Of a DNA stretch of 64,000 bases, positions 56,575 through 64,000 are shown one piece after another. A model generated the notes under the pieces. That model was not told where the DNA came from, did not search any database, and was given only the letters and a program-made list of their open reading frames with translations. The stretch comes from Aureimonas sp. SA4125 (lineage in GTDB: Bacteria; Pseudomonadota; Alphaproteobacteria; Rhizobiales; Rhizobiaceae), in NCBI RefSeq assembly GCF_019973775.1, contig NZ_AP025032.1, positions 4,489,501 through 4,553,500 on the forward strand, written 5' to 3'. The stretch's first letter is position 1. Each line of letters opens with the position of its first letter. The position numbers and the translations under genes were made by a program.

Positions 56575-57105
56575 TCACGCAGGGACGTAGGTCAACCGCA
56601 TCACGTCCTCGTCAATTCGGTCGCTGGCCACGAGGCGTAGCCGCGGCCGGGGACCGGCGAAGAACGGCGTGCCGCGACCAAGCACGACGGGATGGAAGTA
56701 AAGTCGATACTCGTCGACAAGACCCAACTCGGTCAGGCTTCGCGCCAGCTCCGGTCCGGAAACGGAAATCTCGCCGGCCAGCTCATTCTTGAGCCGGCGG
56801 ACGACTGCTTCGAGGTCGTCTGGGACAAGCGTGGCATTGGAGCCGACGGACTTCAAAGTGCGCGACACGACCCATTTCGGTAGGCACCGCCACGCCACCG
56901 CAAAATCGCGGCGCTCCGCGTCCCATTCGGGATCGTCTTCGTCCCGATAGCGCATGATTTCATACATGCGGCGGCCATACAGGCTGCCCGTCAGGGCTCG
57001 AACATGCGCGATCCAGTGACGGAAGAGCGCGGGACCGGGCGAAAATTCCTGATGGTCGACATAGCCATCCAGGGACAGGTTCATTCCGAAGACGAGCTTG
57101 GCCAT
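56575..57105 (-). CDS. dihydrofolate reductase family (RibD C-terminal-like) protein
   Basis: A 176-residue NADPH-reductase-fold protein. It opens MAKLVFGMNLSLDGYVDHQEFSPG, followed by GRRMYEIM and LAGEISVSGPELARSLTELGLVDEYRLYFHPVVLGRGTPFF, the signature of the RibD C-terminal/YwjB-type group. These enzymes are common but mostly uncharacterised. It is not a folate-pathway FolA. The gene is convergent with the second GGDEF gene. Confidence 0.9.
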   Translation of the reverse strand: MAKLVFGMNLSLDGYVDHQEFSPGPALFRHWIAHVRALTGSLYGRRMYEIMRYRDEDDPEWDAERRDFAVAWRCLPKWVVSRTLKSVGSNATLVPDDLEAVVRRLKNELAGEISVSGPELARSLTELGLVDEYRLYFHPVVLGRGTPFFAGPRPRLRLVASDRIDEDVMRLTYVPA

Positions 57106-57230
57106 CCCATCAGTCCCCACAGGCTCTTCAGAATGGTGCGGGCCAGCCGCCGCTTTCCACCCGACCCGGAAATGACCCGCCACGAGACTTTTGCGGGCAC
57201 TCACCATTTCCGGCGTCGGAACGGGTGTCG

Positions 57231-58211
57231 CTATCTTTTCAGGAGGCGGATGGCCTCGCCGACAATACCACGGCGGAAGAGAAGGACGCAGAGGACGAAG
57301 ATGATGCCGATGAGGACGGTGACGGGGAAGCCGACGGCGGCGAGATAGTTCTGCAGGAGGATCACCAGACCGGCGCCGACGACCGGGCCGAGAATGGTGC
57401 CCATGCCGCCGAGCAGCGTCATCAGGATGACCTCGCCCGACATCTGCCACTGCACGTCGGTGAGGGTCGCGATCTGCGTGACCAGCGCCTTGGTCGAGCC
57501 CGCCGTGCCGGCCAGCGCCGCCGACATGACAAAGGCGCCCAGCTTGTAGCGGTCGACGCGGTAGCCGAGCGAGACGGCGCGGTTCTCGTTTTCGCGGATC
57601 GCCTGCAGGATGTGGCCGTAGGGCGAATGGACGATGCGCCAGACCGCGAGGAAGCCGGCGACGAAGATGGCCAGCACGAAGAAATACATCGCCAGCGGCT
57701 CGTTCAGGTCGATCACGCCGAGGAGATGGCCGCGCGGGACGTTCTGGATGCCGTCCTCGCCGTGGGTGAAGGGCGTCTGCAGGAAGATGAAGGCGACCAT
57801 CTGCGACAGAGCGAGCGTGATCATGGCGAAGTAGATGCCCTGTCGTCTGATGGCCAGAAGCCCGATGAGGAGCCCGAGGACAGCCGCGCCCGCCGTGCCG
57901 AGCAGGATGGCCGACAGCGGCTCCCAGCCCCATTCCTTCACCGCATGGGCGGTGACGTAGGCAGCCCCGCCGAAGAAGGCGGCATGGCCGAAGGAGAGGA
58001 GGCCCGCATAGCCGAGGAGGAGATTGAAGGCGCAGGCGAAGAGCGCGAAGCACAGAACGCTCATCAGGAAGACGGGATAGACGAAGAAGGGCGCGGCGAT
58101 GAGGCCGACGAGCGCCAGGAGTGCCGCGGCCAGACCGATGCGGCCGAGCGGATCGCGTTGCTGCCGGGTGGCGGTGCCGGACGTTGGGGAGGCGAGAGCG
58201 GCGTCGGCCAT
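57231..58211 (-). CDS. livM: branched-chain amino acid ABC permease LivM
   Basis: A 326-residue inner-membrane permease with about nine hydrophobic segments. The ABC-contact region is AIRENENRAVSLGYRVDRYKLGAFVMSAALAG near residue 215. The family motifs GYAGLLSFGHAAFFGGAAY and GGMGTILGPVVGAGLV are present. It ends the livGFHM block; the livH stop lies 4 bases upstream of its start. Confidence 0.94.
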   Translation of the reverse strand: MADAALASPTSGTATRQQRDPLGRIGLAAALLALVGLIAAPFFVYPVFLMSVLCFALFACAFNLLLGYAGLLSFGHAAFFGGAAYVTAHAVKEWGWEPLSAILLGTAGAAVLGLLIGLLAIRRQGIYFAMITLALSQMVAFIFLQTPFTHGEDGIQNVPRGHLLGVIDLNEPLAMYFFVLAIFVAGFLAVWRIVHSPYGHILQAIRENENRAVSLGYRVDRYKLGAFVMSAALAGTAGSTKALVTQIATLTDVQWQMSGEVILMTLLGGMGTILGPVVGAGLVILLQNYLAAVGFPVTVLIGIIFVLCVLLFRRGIVGEAIRLLKR

Positions 58212-58215
58212 GGAA

Positions 58216-59103
58216 TCAGGCCTCCCGGCCGAAGAGACCGGCGGGCCGGGCGAGGAGCACGACGGCCATGACGGCGAAGATGACGATGTTGGACGCCTCG
58301 GGATAGAAGACCTTCGTCAGCCCCTCGAGCAGGCCGAGCATGTAGCCGGTGACGATGGCACCCATGATCGAGCCCATGCCGCCGACGACGACCACGGCGA
58401 AGACGACGATGATGAGGTTCGAGCCCATCAGCGGGCTGACCTGATAGATCGGCGCCGCCAGCACGCCGGCGATGGCGGCAAGGCCCGCCCCGAGCGCATA
58501 AGTGAGGGTGAGGAGCAGCGGCACGTTGACGCCGAAGGCCTGGACGAGCGGCGCGTTCTCGGTGGCGGCCCTGAGATAGGCGCCGAGCCGCGTCTTCTCG
58601 ATCAGGAACCAGGTGGCCAGACAGATCACCAGCGACGCCAGGATGACGAAACCGCGATAGATCGGCAGGAACATGAAGCCGAGATTGACGCCGCCCGCCA
58701 GTTGCGTCGGCGGCGCGTAGGGCTGGCCGGCGGCGCCGAACTGCCAGCGAAAGACGCCTTCGAGGATCAGCGCGAGGCCGAAAGTGAAGAGCAGGCCGTA
58801 GAGCGGATCGAGGCCGTAGAGCCGCGACAGCATGGTCCGCTCGATCAGCGCCGAGACCGCGGCGACGATGACGGGTGCGACGACGAGCGCCGGCCAGAAG
58901 CCGATCCCGCCATGCTGCAGCAGGAGATAGGCGGTGAAGGCGCCCAGCATATACTGCGCGCCATGGGCGAAGTTGATGACCCGGAGAAGGCCGAAGATGA
59001 CGGCGAGACCGAGGCTGAGGAGGGCGTAGAACGAGCCGTTGATGAGGCCGATCAGGAGCTGGCCGGCCAAAGCGGGGAGGGGAATGCCGAGGATCATCGT
59101 CAT
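58216..59103 (-). CDS. livH: branched-chain amino acid ABC permease LivH
   Basis: A 295-residue permease with eight or so membrane helices. It has the start GLINGSFYALLSLGLAVIFGLLRVINFAHGA and the cytoplasmic contact LRAATENAPLVQAFGVNVPLLLTLTYALGAGLAAIAGVL. GGMGSIMGAIVTGYMLGLLE is the C-terminal family motif. It pairs with LivM to form the channel. Start is 4 bases after the livF stop. Confidence 0.95.
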   Translation of the reverse strand: MTMILGIPLPALAGQLLIGLINGSFYALLSLGLAVIFGLLRVINFAHGAQYMLGAFTAYLLLQHGGIGFWPALVVAPVIVAAVSALIERTMLSRLYGLDPLYGLLFTFGLALILEGVFRWQFGAAGQPYAPPTQLAGGVNLGFMFLPIYRGFVILASLVICLATWFLIEKTRLGAYLRAATENAPLVQAFGVNVPLLLTLTYALGAGLAAIAGVLAAPIYQVSPLMGSNLIIVVFAVVVVGGMGSIMGAIVTGYMLGLLEGLTKVFYPEASNIVIFAVMAVVLLARPAGLFGREA

Positions 59104-59107
59104 GGCG

Positions 59108-59839
59108 TCAGACCCCCACGACCTGGCGCAGCCGCGCCATCTTGGAATCGAGCTCGGCGGTCGGGAAGCTTTCGAGCATGTGCCCGTCCTCCATCAGGAA
59201 GAAGCGATCGGCGACCTTGCGGGCGAAGCGGAAATTCTGCTCGACGAGGAGGAGGGTCATGCCCTTCTTCTTCAGTTCCAGGAGGACGTCGCCGATGCGT
59301 TGGACGATGACCGGGGCGAGCCCTTCCGTCGGCTCGTCGAGGAGGATGATGCGCGCGCCGGTGCGCAGGATCCGGGCCAGCGCCAGCATCTGCTGTTCGC
59401 CGCCGGAGAGTTTCGTGCCCGGCGAATTGCGCCGTTCGGCAAGGTTCGGGAAGAGATGGTAGATCTCCTCGACGCTGACGCCGCCCTCGGCGACCTTCGG
59501 CGGCAGCATCAGGTTCTCCTCGACCGAGAGGGTCGCGAAGATGCCGCGCTCCTCCGGCACGTAGCCGATGCCAGCGTGCGCCGTCTTGTGTACGGGAACC
59601 TTGATCATGTCCCGTCCGGCGATCTTGATCGTGCCCTCGCGGCGCGAGAGCAGGCCCATGATGGCGCGCAGGGTGGTGGTCTTGCCGGCGCCGTTGCGGC
59701 CGACGAGGGTGATCGTCTCGCCCTCGTGGAGATCGAGCGAGACGCCGTGCAGGACATGGCTTTCGCCGTACCAGCCGTGGAGATCGCGCACCTCGAGAAG
59801 GGGCGCCCCGGCCTGGGGATGTGGCGCGGCGCTATTCAT
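59108..59839 (-). CDS. livF: branched-chain amino acid ABC ATPase LivF
   Basis: A 243-residue ABC ATPase. Walker A LVGRNGAGKTTTLRAIMG, signature KLSGGEQQMLALARIL, Walker B IILLDEPTEGLAP and switch LLVEQNFRFARKVADR are all present. The start overlaps the livG stop by 8 bases, so the two ATPases are translationally coupled. Confidence 0.95.
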   Translation of the reverse strand: MNSAAPHPQAGAPLLEVRDLHGWYGESHVLHGVSLDLHEGETITLVGRNGAGKTTTLRAIMGLLSRREGTIKIAGRDMIKVPVHKTAHAGIGYVPEERGIFATLSVEENLMLPPKVAEGGVSVEEIYHLFPNLAERRNSPGTKLSGGEQQMLALARILRTGARIILLDEPTEGLAPVIVQRIGDVLLELKKKGMTLLLVEQNFRFARKVADRFFLMEDGHMLESFPTAELDSKMARLRQVVGV

Positions 59840-60620
59840 GCTCGGACCCCAGATAGGCTTCCTTGACGCGGGGATCGGCGCTGACCGTGGCGTAGCTGCC
59901 CTGCGACAGGATCTCCCCGCGGGCCAGCACCGTCACCTCGTCGCAGAGATCGGCGACGACCGAGAGATTGTGCTCGACCATCAGGATCGTCCGGCCCTTG
60001 CCGATGTGCCGGATGAGGGCGGAGATGCGACCGATGTCCTCGGCGCCCATGCCCGCCATCGGCTCGTCGAACAGCATCACCGGCGGGTCGAGGGCAAGTG
60101 TTGTCGCGATCTCCAACGCCCGTTTGCGGCCGTAGGAGAGTTCGACCGCCTGGAGATGGGCGCTATCGGCCAGGTTGACCGCCTCGATGAGTTCCAGCGC
60201 GCGGTCGTCGAGCCGGTGGAGCAGACGGTTGGAGCGCCAGAACTGGGTGGAGAGGCCCGCCGGGCGCTGCAGCGCGACGCGAACATTGTCGAGGACCGTC
60301 AGGTGGGGAAAAACCGCCGAGATCTGGAACGAGCGCACGAGCCCGAGCCGGGCGACCTCCGCCGGCCCCGTGCGGGTGATGTCGCGGCCGTCGAAGGTGA
60401 TGGTGCCGGTCGTCGGCGCGAAGAATTTCGTGAGAAGGTTGAAGACCGTCGTCTTGCCGGCGCCGTTCGGGCCGATGAGGGCGTGGATCGTGCCCCGGCG
60501 GACGTCGAGGTCGACATCGCTGACGGCCCTGAAGCCGAAGAATTCCTTGGTGAGGCCACGGGCGGAGAGAATGACCTCGCCGGCGCCGCTGGTGCCGGCG
60601 GCAGGGGCGGCGGCGGTCAT
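59832..60620 (-). CDS. livG: branched-chain amino acid ABC ATPase LivG
   Basis: A 262-residue ABC ATPase. Walker A LIGPNGAGKTTVFNLLT and Walker B PVMLFDEPMAGMG are complete; the signature reads ELSYGRKRALEIAT, the relaxed LSYG form usual for LivG. ILMVEHNLSVVADLCD is the switch region. The ATG at 60620 is followed by a short Ala-rich leader. It is separated from the upstream livK by 260 bases with a hairpin. Confidence 0.94.
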   Translation of the reverse strand: MTAAAPAAGTSGAGEVILSARGLTKEFFGFRAVSDVDLDVRRGTIHALIGPNGAGKTTVFNLLTKFFAPTTGTITFDGRDITRTGPAEVARLGLVRSFQISAVFPHLTVLDNVRVALQRPAGLSTQFWRSNRLLHRLDDRALELIEAVNLADSAHLQAVELSYGRKRALEIATTLALDPPVMLFDEPMAGMGAEDIGRISALIRHIGKGRTILMVEHNLSVVADLCDEVTVLARGEILSQGSYATVSADPRVKEAYLGSEHE

Positions 60621-60792
60621 CGCCCTTCCCCGGCATTGGCCGTGGCGAGGCCAGGGCGTCGCCGCCGGCACGCGGACATATCCGGCACGACCGTCTCCGT
60701 CACGGGCGCGAAAGGGGCCGCTGTTTGGGGCGATGGCGCCATGCTGCTCTCCCGGTCGTCATAAAGCGCCGCCGGCCAACCCGGTCGGCGAG

Positions 60793-60829
60793 GAAAGGGG
60801 CCCGCGGCGCAGCAGCCGCGGGGCCTTTC
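60793..60829 (-). terminator. hairpin between livK and livG
   Basis: GAAAGG-GGCCCGCGGC pairs with GCCGCGGG-GCCTTTC around a 6-base loop. In the livK direction the U run is short (CCCCTTTC), so it may stop only part of the transcripts, or protect livK mRNA, giving more binding protein than transporter. Confidence 0.6.
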
Positions 60830-60835
60830 GTTCGG

Positions 60836-60854
60836 TCGATCGATCGATCGATCG
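60836..60854. repeat. (TCGA)n simple repeat
   Basis: TCGATCGATCGATCGATCG: almost five copies of a self-complementary tetranucleotide, 26 bases after the livK stop. Confidence 0.9.
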
Positions 60855-60880
60855 GCCCGCCGGCGGCGGGCGGCGACGGC

Positions 60881-62104
60881 CTATTTCGGGAAGGCCGAGA
60901 CGTCGCAGCCGCTGTCCTCGACCGAAAGATAGGCCTCGGCCGCCGGTACGGTGGCGATCTCCTTGAAATAATCCCAGGGCTTGGTCGAATCGGCCGGGGT
61001 CTTCACCTGGAAGAGGTACATGTCGTAGGCCATGCGGCCATTGGCCTGAACCTTGCCGTTCTTGGTGAAGACGTCCGACACCGGCATTTCGTGCAGCTTG
61101 GCGGCGACGGCCTTGGTCTCGTCGGTCTTGGCGGCGTCGATCGCCTTCAGATACTGGGTGACGGCGGAATAGGTGCCGACCTGGATGGTGTTGGGCATGC
61201 GCTGCGTGCGGGCGAAGAACTTCTCGCCGAAGGCGCGGTTCTCGTCGTTCTGATCCCAGTACCAACCCTCGGTGAGGTTGATGCCGTTCGCCGCCTCCAG
61301 ACCGAGGCCGTGCACTTCGGACAGGGTGAAGAGGAGCGCGGCGAGCTGCTGGCCGCCGGCGACGATGCCGAATTCCGCCGCCTGCTTGATGGCGTTGGCG
61401 GTGTCGAGACCGGCATTGGCGAGGCCGACGACCTTGGCACCGGAGGCCTGCGCCTGCAGGAGGAAGGACGAGTAGTCGGTGGTGGCGAGCGGATGGCGGA
61501 CGGCGCCGAGGACGTTGCCGCCATTGGCCTTGACGAAATCGCCGGTCTGCTGCTCCAGAGAATATCCAAAGGCGTAGTCGGCGGTGAGGAAGAACCACGA
61601 GTCGCCGCCGGCCTTCACCAGCGCGCCGCCGGTGCCGACGGCCAGAGCATGCGTGTCATAGGCCCAGTGGAACCCATAGGGGCTGCACTGCTTGCCGGTG
61701 ATCTCGGTCGAGGCCGCGCCGGTGACGATGTCGATCTTGCCCTTTTCCTTCGACAGGCCCTGCACGGCCAGCGCGACCGAGGAGGTGGTCAGCTCCATGA
61801 TCGCGTCGACCTTCTGCACATCGTACCACTCGCGGGCGATGTTGGAGGCGATGTCGGCCTTGTTCTGGTGGTCCGCGTCGACGATCTCGATCGGCTTGCC
61901 GAGAACGGTGCCGCCGAAATCCTCGATTGCCATCTTGGCCGCCTCGACCGACCATTTGCCGCCGAAATCGGCATAGACGCCGGACTGGTCGTTGAGAATG
62001 CCGATCTTGACGACGTCGTCGGAGACTTCCTGCGCCGCGGCCGTGAAGGGTGTCAGGGCGATGGCCGCGGCGGAGGCGGCCAGAATGAGGGCGTATTGGC
62101 GCAT
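60881..62104 (-). CDS. livK: branched-chain amino acid ABC substrate-binding protein
   Basis: A 407-residue periplasmic binding protein. The signal peptide (MRQYALILAASAAAIALTPF, cleaved near AAAQ) is followed by VVKIGILNDQSGVYADFGGKWSVEAAKMAIEDFGG, the entry of the Leu/Ile/Val type I fold, and SVEDSGCDVSAFPK at the end. At 380+ mature residues it is longer than classical LivK/LivJ (about 345) and resembles the wider family that may bind amides, urea or aromatic acids. It leads the cluster. Confidence 0.92.
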   Translation of the reverse strand: MRQYALILAASAAAIALTPFTAAAQEVSDDVVKIGILNDQSGVYADFGGKWSVEAAKMAIEDFGGTVLGKPIEIVDADHQNKADIASNIAREWYDVQKVDAIMELTTSSVALAVQGLSKEKGKIDIVTGAASTEITGKQCSPYGFHWAYDTHALAVGTGGALVKAGGDSWFFLTADYAFGYSLEQQTGDFVKANGGNVLGAVRHPLATTDYSSFLLQAQASGAKVVGLANAGLDTANAIKQAAEFGIVAGGQQLAALLFTLSEVHGLGLEAANGINLTEGWYWDQNDENRAFGEKFFARTQRMPNTIQVGTYSAVTQYLKAIDAAKTDETKAVAAKLHEMPVSDVFTKNGKVQANGRMAYDMYLFQVKTPADSTKPWDYFKEIATVPAAEAYLSVEDSGCDVSAFPK

Positions 62105-62620
62105 GGTTAAATCCTCCCAGATTCAAAACGACGCTCGGGAATCATGGACACTTTCCTCCCAGAAAGCCTCCCGGCGACTTTGTTCGGACCGAGTTGTGCG
62201 ACACGGCGACAAGGCCGTCAAGCGAGGAGGACCGCGCCACGGGACGGGCGATCCGGCTTGATTGGAGGGTCTGGATGTGCGGCGGCGGGGCAGGACATGC
62301 ATGACTCGCCTTCCCCGACGCCGACCGGCCGACGCTGGGAAAACGCCCTCGCGGATCGCAGGCCGCCCTGGTCGGTGCTGATGGCTCGGAGCGCGCTGTG
62401 GAGGCTGCTCGGACAGCGCCGCGCAAAACCTCGCGCCATCCCCATTCCGCCTTCGCCGGAGCGTCGGAGGTAGCCGCGCTTGCGGGGTAAGGCCCCTGCC
62501 CGGAGCGTTACCGAGGCTGACCAGGCTCTCTAGGCCGGAGGGCGGAGTTGTCGTCCGGCCGTTTCGCGGAGATAACAGGCGCGCGGGATATCGATACCCG
62601 TCGTTGGCTTGGGGGGAATC
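62105..62620. other. 516-base gap between livK and the DUF4256 gene
   Basis: No gene I can support. The first 100 bases must hold the livK promoter (divergent side). A 58-codon plus-strand frame starting at 62297 (MHDSPSPTPTGRRWENALAD) is very Arg/Pro-rich and lacks a ribosome site. No terminator or repeat was seen. Confidence 0.5.
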
Positions 62621-63166
62621 ATGGCTGAGTTCGACGCCGAGATGACGCTGAAGATCCTGAGGGACAGGTTTGCCGAAAACCCGCGTCGCCATGCAGGCAT
62701 CGCGTGGACCGAGGTGGAGAAAAGGCTTGTTTCCCATCCGGAAAAGCTCCGGACGCTGGCCGAGATGCAGCGGACAGGCGGCGAACCCGACATCATCGGC
62801 CGTGACACCGCCGCCGACGACTTCATCTTCTGCGATTGCTCGCCCGAAAGCCCGGCCGGTCGGCGCAGTCTGTGCTTTGATCGCGCTGCGCTCGACGCGC
62901 GCAAGGAGAACAAGCCCGCCGGCAATGCCGCGGAAATGGCGGCCTCGATGGGCATCGAGATGCTGGACGAACGACAGTACCGCGATCTCCAGACCCTCGG
63001 GGAATTCGATCGCAAGACGTCGAGCTGGATCGCGACGCCCCCGTCCATTCGCAAACTCGGTGGCGCACTGTTCTGTGATCGGCGCTACGACACTGTTTTC
63101 GTCTACCACAACGGTGCCGACTCCTACTTTGCCGCCCGGGGGTTTCGCGGGCGGCTGAAGGTTTGA
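62621..63166 (+). CDS. DUF4256 domain protein
   Basis: A 181-residue protein. The DUF4256 core is clear: LKILRDRFAENPRRHAGIAW, LAEMQRTGGEPDIIG, DDFIFCDCSPESPAGRRSLCFDR and LDERQYRDLQTLGEFDRKTSSWIATPPSIRKLGGALFCDRRY. No activity has been assigned. Start 62621 follows a GGGGGG stretch. Nothing nearby suggests a partner. Confidence 0.9.
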   Translation: MAEFDAEMTLKILRDRFAENPRRHAGIAWTEVEKRLVSHPEKLRTLAEMQRTGGEPDIIGRDTAADDFIFCDCSPESPAGRRSLCFDRAALDARKENKPAGNAAEMAASMGIEMLDERQYRDLQTLGEFDRKTSSWIATPPSIRKLGGALFCDRRYDTVFVYHNGADSYFAARGFRGRLKV

Positions 63167-63347
63167 CGGGGCGTGGCGCCCAACCCGTTAATGCGTCGGG
63201 CCTTTGCGGCGGCGAGGTGCGAAGACACTGGGTTCGGCAGGCGGAACCGCTGCGACAGTTCCGGCACCGTCACTGGCGGAATCTGCCAGATGTCGGGGCG
63301 ATCGAGCCTGGAGAAACAGGCCGGCAGGCGGCCGAGCCGGAATCTTG

Positions 63348-63659
63348 CTATTTCGGCGGCATCGCGCTGCGCACGAGGCGGTCGATCTCGGAGCTGAATT
63401 CTTCCTTCTTGCGCTGCTGGCGCGGCGAGACGACGGGCTTTGGCCGCTTGGAGACGGGCGAGGGAACCGGCGCCCGCGGTGCCGGCATCTGGCCGGCCGT
63501 GTGCCAGGCGCGAAAGAGGTCGAGGTCGAACAGCCAGGTCGCCGTGCCTTTCGGCTGGAAGGCGCCGGGAACGACGCCCGTGGCGGCCAGCTTCGTCCAG
63601 TGACGCGAGCTTTCGCCGAATTCGGCGGCGATGTTGCGAGCGGTCAGGTGCTTGGCCAT
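63348..63659 (-). CDS. small helix-turn-helix (excisionase-like) protein
   Basis: A 103-residue protein. Its first 55 residues, LTARNIAAEFGESSRHWTKLAATGVVPGAFQPKGTATWLFDLDLFRAW, have the helix-turn-helix plus wing layout of MerR/excisionase DNA-binding domains, with the 'wing' Lys-Gly-Thr-Ala-Thr-Trp. The rest is a Pro/Arg/Lys-rich tail. No integrase is adjacent. It may be a small regulator or a phage remnant. Confidence 0.6.
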   Translation of the reverse strand: MAKHLTARNIAAEFGESSRHWTKLAATGVVPGAFQPKGTATWLFDLDLFRAWHTAGQMPAPRAPVPSPVSKRPKPVVSPRQQRKKEEFSSEIDRLVRSAMPPK

Positions 63660-63737
63660 GGCGGATCTCCTCGGGCTCTCATAGCACCGGGAGGCGACGA
63701 GAAACAGGCAATCGCGCGGATCTTGAGGCGGCGCGGC

Positions 63738-63932
63738 TCAGTCGAGCGTGCGCGCCTCGGAAGCCAGCATGATCGGAATCCCGCCGCGGATCGGGAAGGC
63801 GAGACGCGCGGCGGCCGAAACGAGCTCGTTGCGCTCGGCGTCGTAGGTGAGTGTGGTCTTCGTCAGCGGGCAGACCAGAAGTTCCAGAAGTTTCGGGTCG
63901 GGCCGCTGGTCGGCCGGGGTCGATCGGGGCAT
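63738..63932 (-). CDS. Trm112-like (UPF0434) protein
   Basis: A 64-residue protein with the Trm112 fold signature [42 protein letters not shown]. It has one Cys-Pro and lacks the full zinc ligand set of eukaryotic Trm112. Related small proteins activate methyltransferases; the partner is not visible here. Confidence 0.92.
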   Translation of the reverse strand: MPRSTPADQRPDPKLLELLVCPLTKTTLTYDAERNELVSAAARLAFPIRGGIPIMLASEARTLD

Positions 63933-64000
63933 GGCAATCCTGTTGCAGGTGGGCCGGGCGCGGCCTCGGGCACTCGGCGGGAAAAGCAGGGGGCGCGACG

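Noticed and set aside
62123..63109. 328-codon minus-strand frame across the livK-DUF4256 gap
   Set aside because: Its second half is antisense to the DUF4256 gene and the rest shows no conserved pattern.

Overview
The window looks like the chromosome of a high-GC alphaproteobacterium of the order Hyphomicrobiales (Rhizobiales), perhaps near Aurantimonadaceae. The main evidence is gene order known from Rhizobium/Brucella relatives: xthA-lolA-ftsK followed by amtB-glnK-tesB and a UbiH-type hydroxylase; DUF2849-cysI-DUF934-cysH-cysD-cysN; and asd, leuB and leuD close together. Alphaproteobacterial families (DUF2585, single-chain SdaA) and a CtrA-type box before ftsK agree. The genus cannot be fixed from this sequence alone.

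Layout. 0-19 kb: housekeeping and small-metabolism genes (HAD hydrolase, MFS exporter, tRNA-Ala(CGC), yggT/yggU, ppa, sdaA, a tryptophan-2-monooxygenase-like flavoenzyme, typA, an M3 oligopeptidase divergent from a MarR regulator, xthA). 19-27 kb: lolA, ftsK, the nitrogen pair glnK-amtB behind a sigma54-type promoter with two upstream repeats, tesB and a UbiH-family hydroxylase. 27.9-34 kb: a tightly packed assimilatory sulfate operon. It uses an APS-type CysH and has no cysC, so sulfate goes through APS to sulfite to sulfide. Its CysN carries an unusual hydrophobic C-terminal tail. 34-45 kb: a mazEF pair, an OmpA lipoprotein, asd, leuB, leuD, an MscS channel, a DsbA-like protein and fadD.

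45.3-53.1 kb is an accessory island beginning directly after the initiator tRNA gene. It holds an intact SMC/RecF-like ATPase translationally coupled to an Eco57I/PglX-like adenine methyltransferase, and that methyltransferase has been broken twice. An IS256-family element (47445-48818) sits in it with a perfect 9-bp target duplication, and removing the element restores the reading frame exactly. An IS21-family element (50562-53062) has cut off its N-terminal part, including the SAM-binding motif, and shows no target duplication, which suggests a deletion. This is best read as a decayed restriction/defence locus with its ATPase left behind.

53-64 kb: two diguanylate cyclases (GAF-GGDEF-PilZ and Cache-GGDEF), a RibD/DHFR-like reductase, a branched-chain amino acid ABC transporter (livK-livG-livF-livH-livM) and small genes (DUF4256, a helix-turn-helix protein, a Trm112-like protein). 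A truncated MHYT sensor gene enters at the left edge. No CRISPR array, rRNA or integrase gene was seen.
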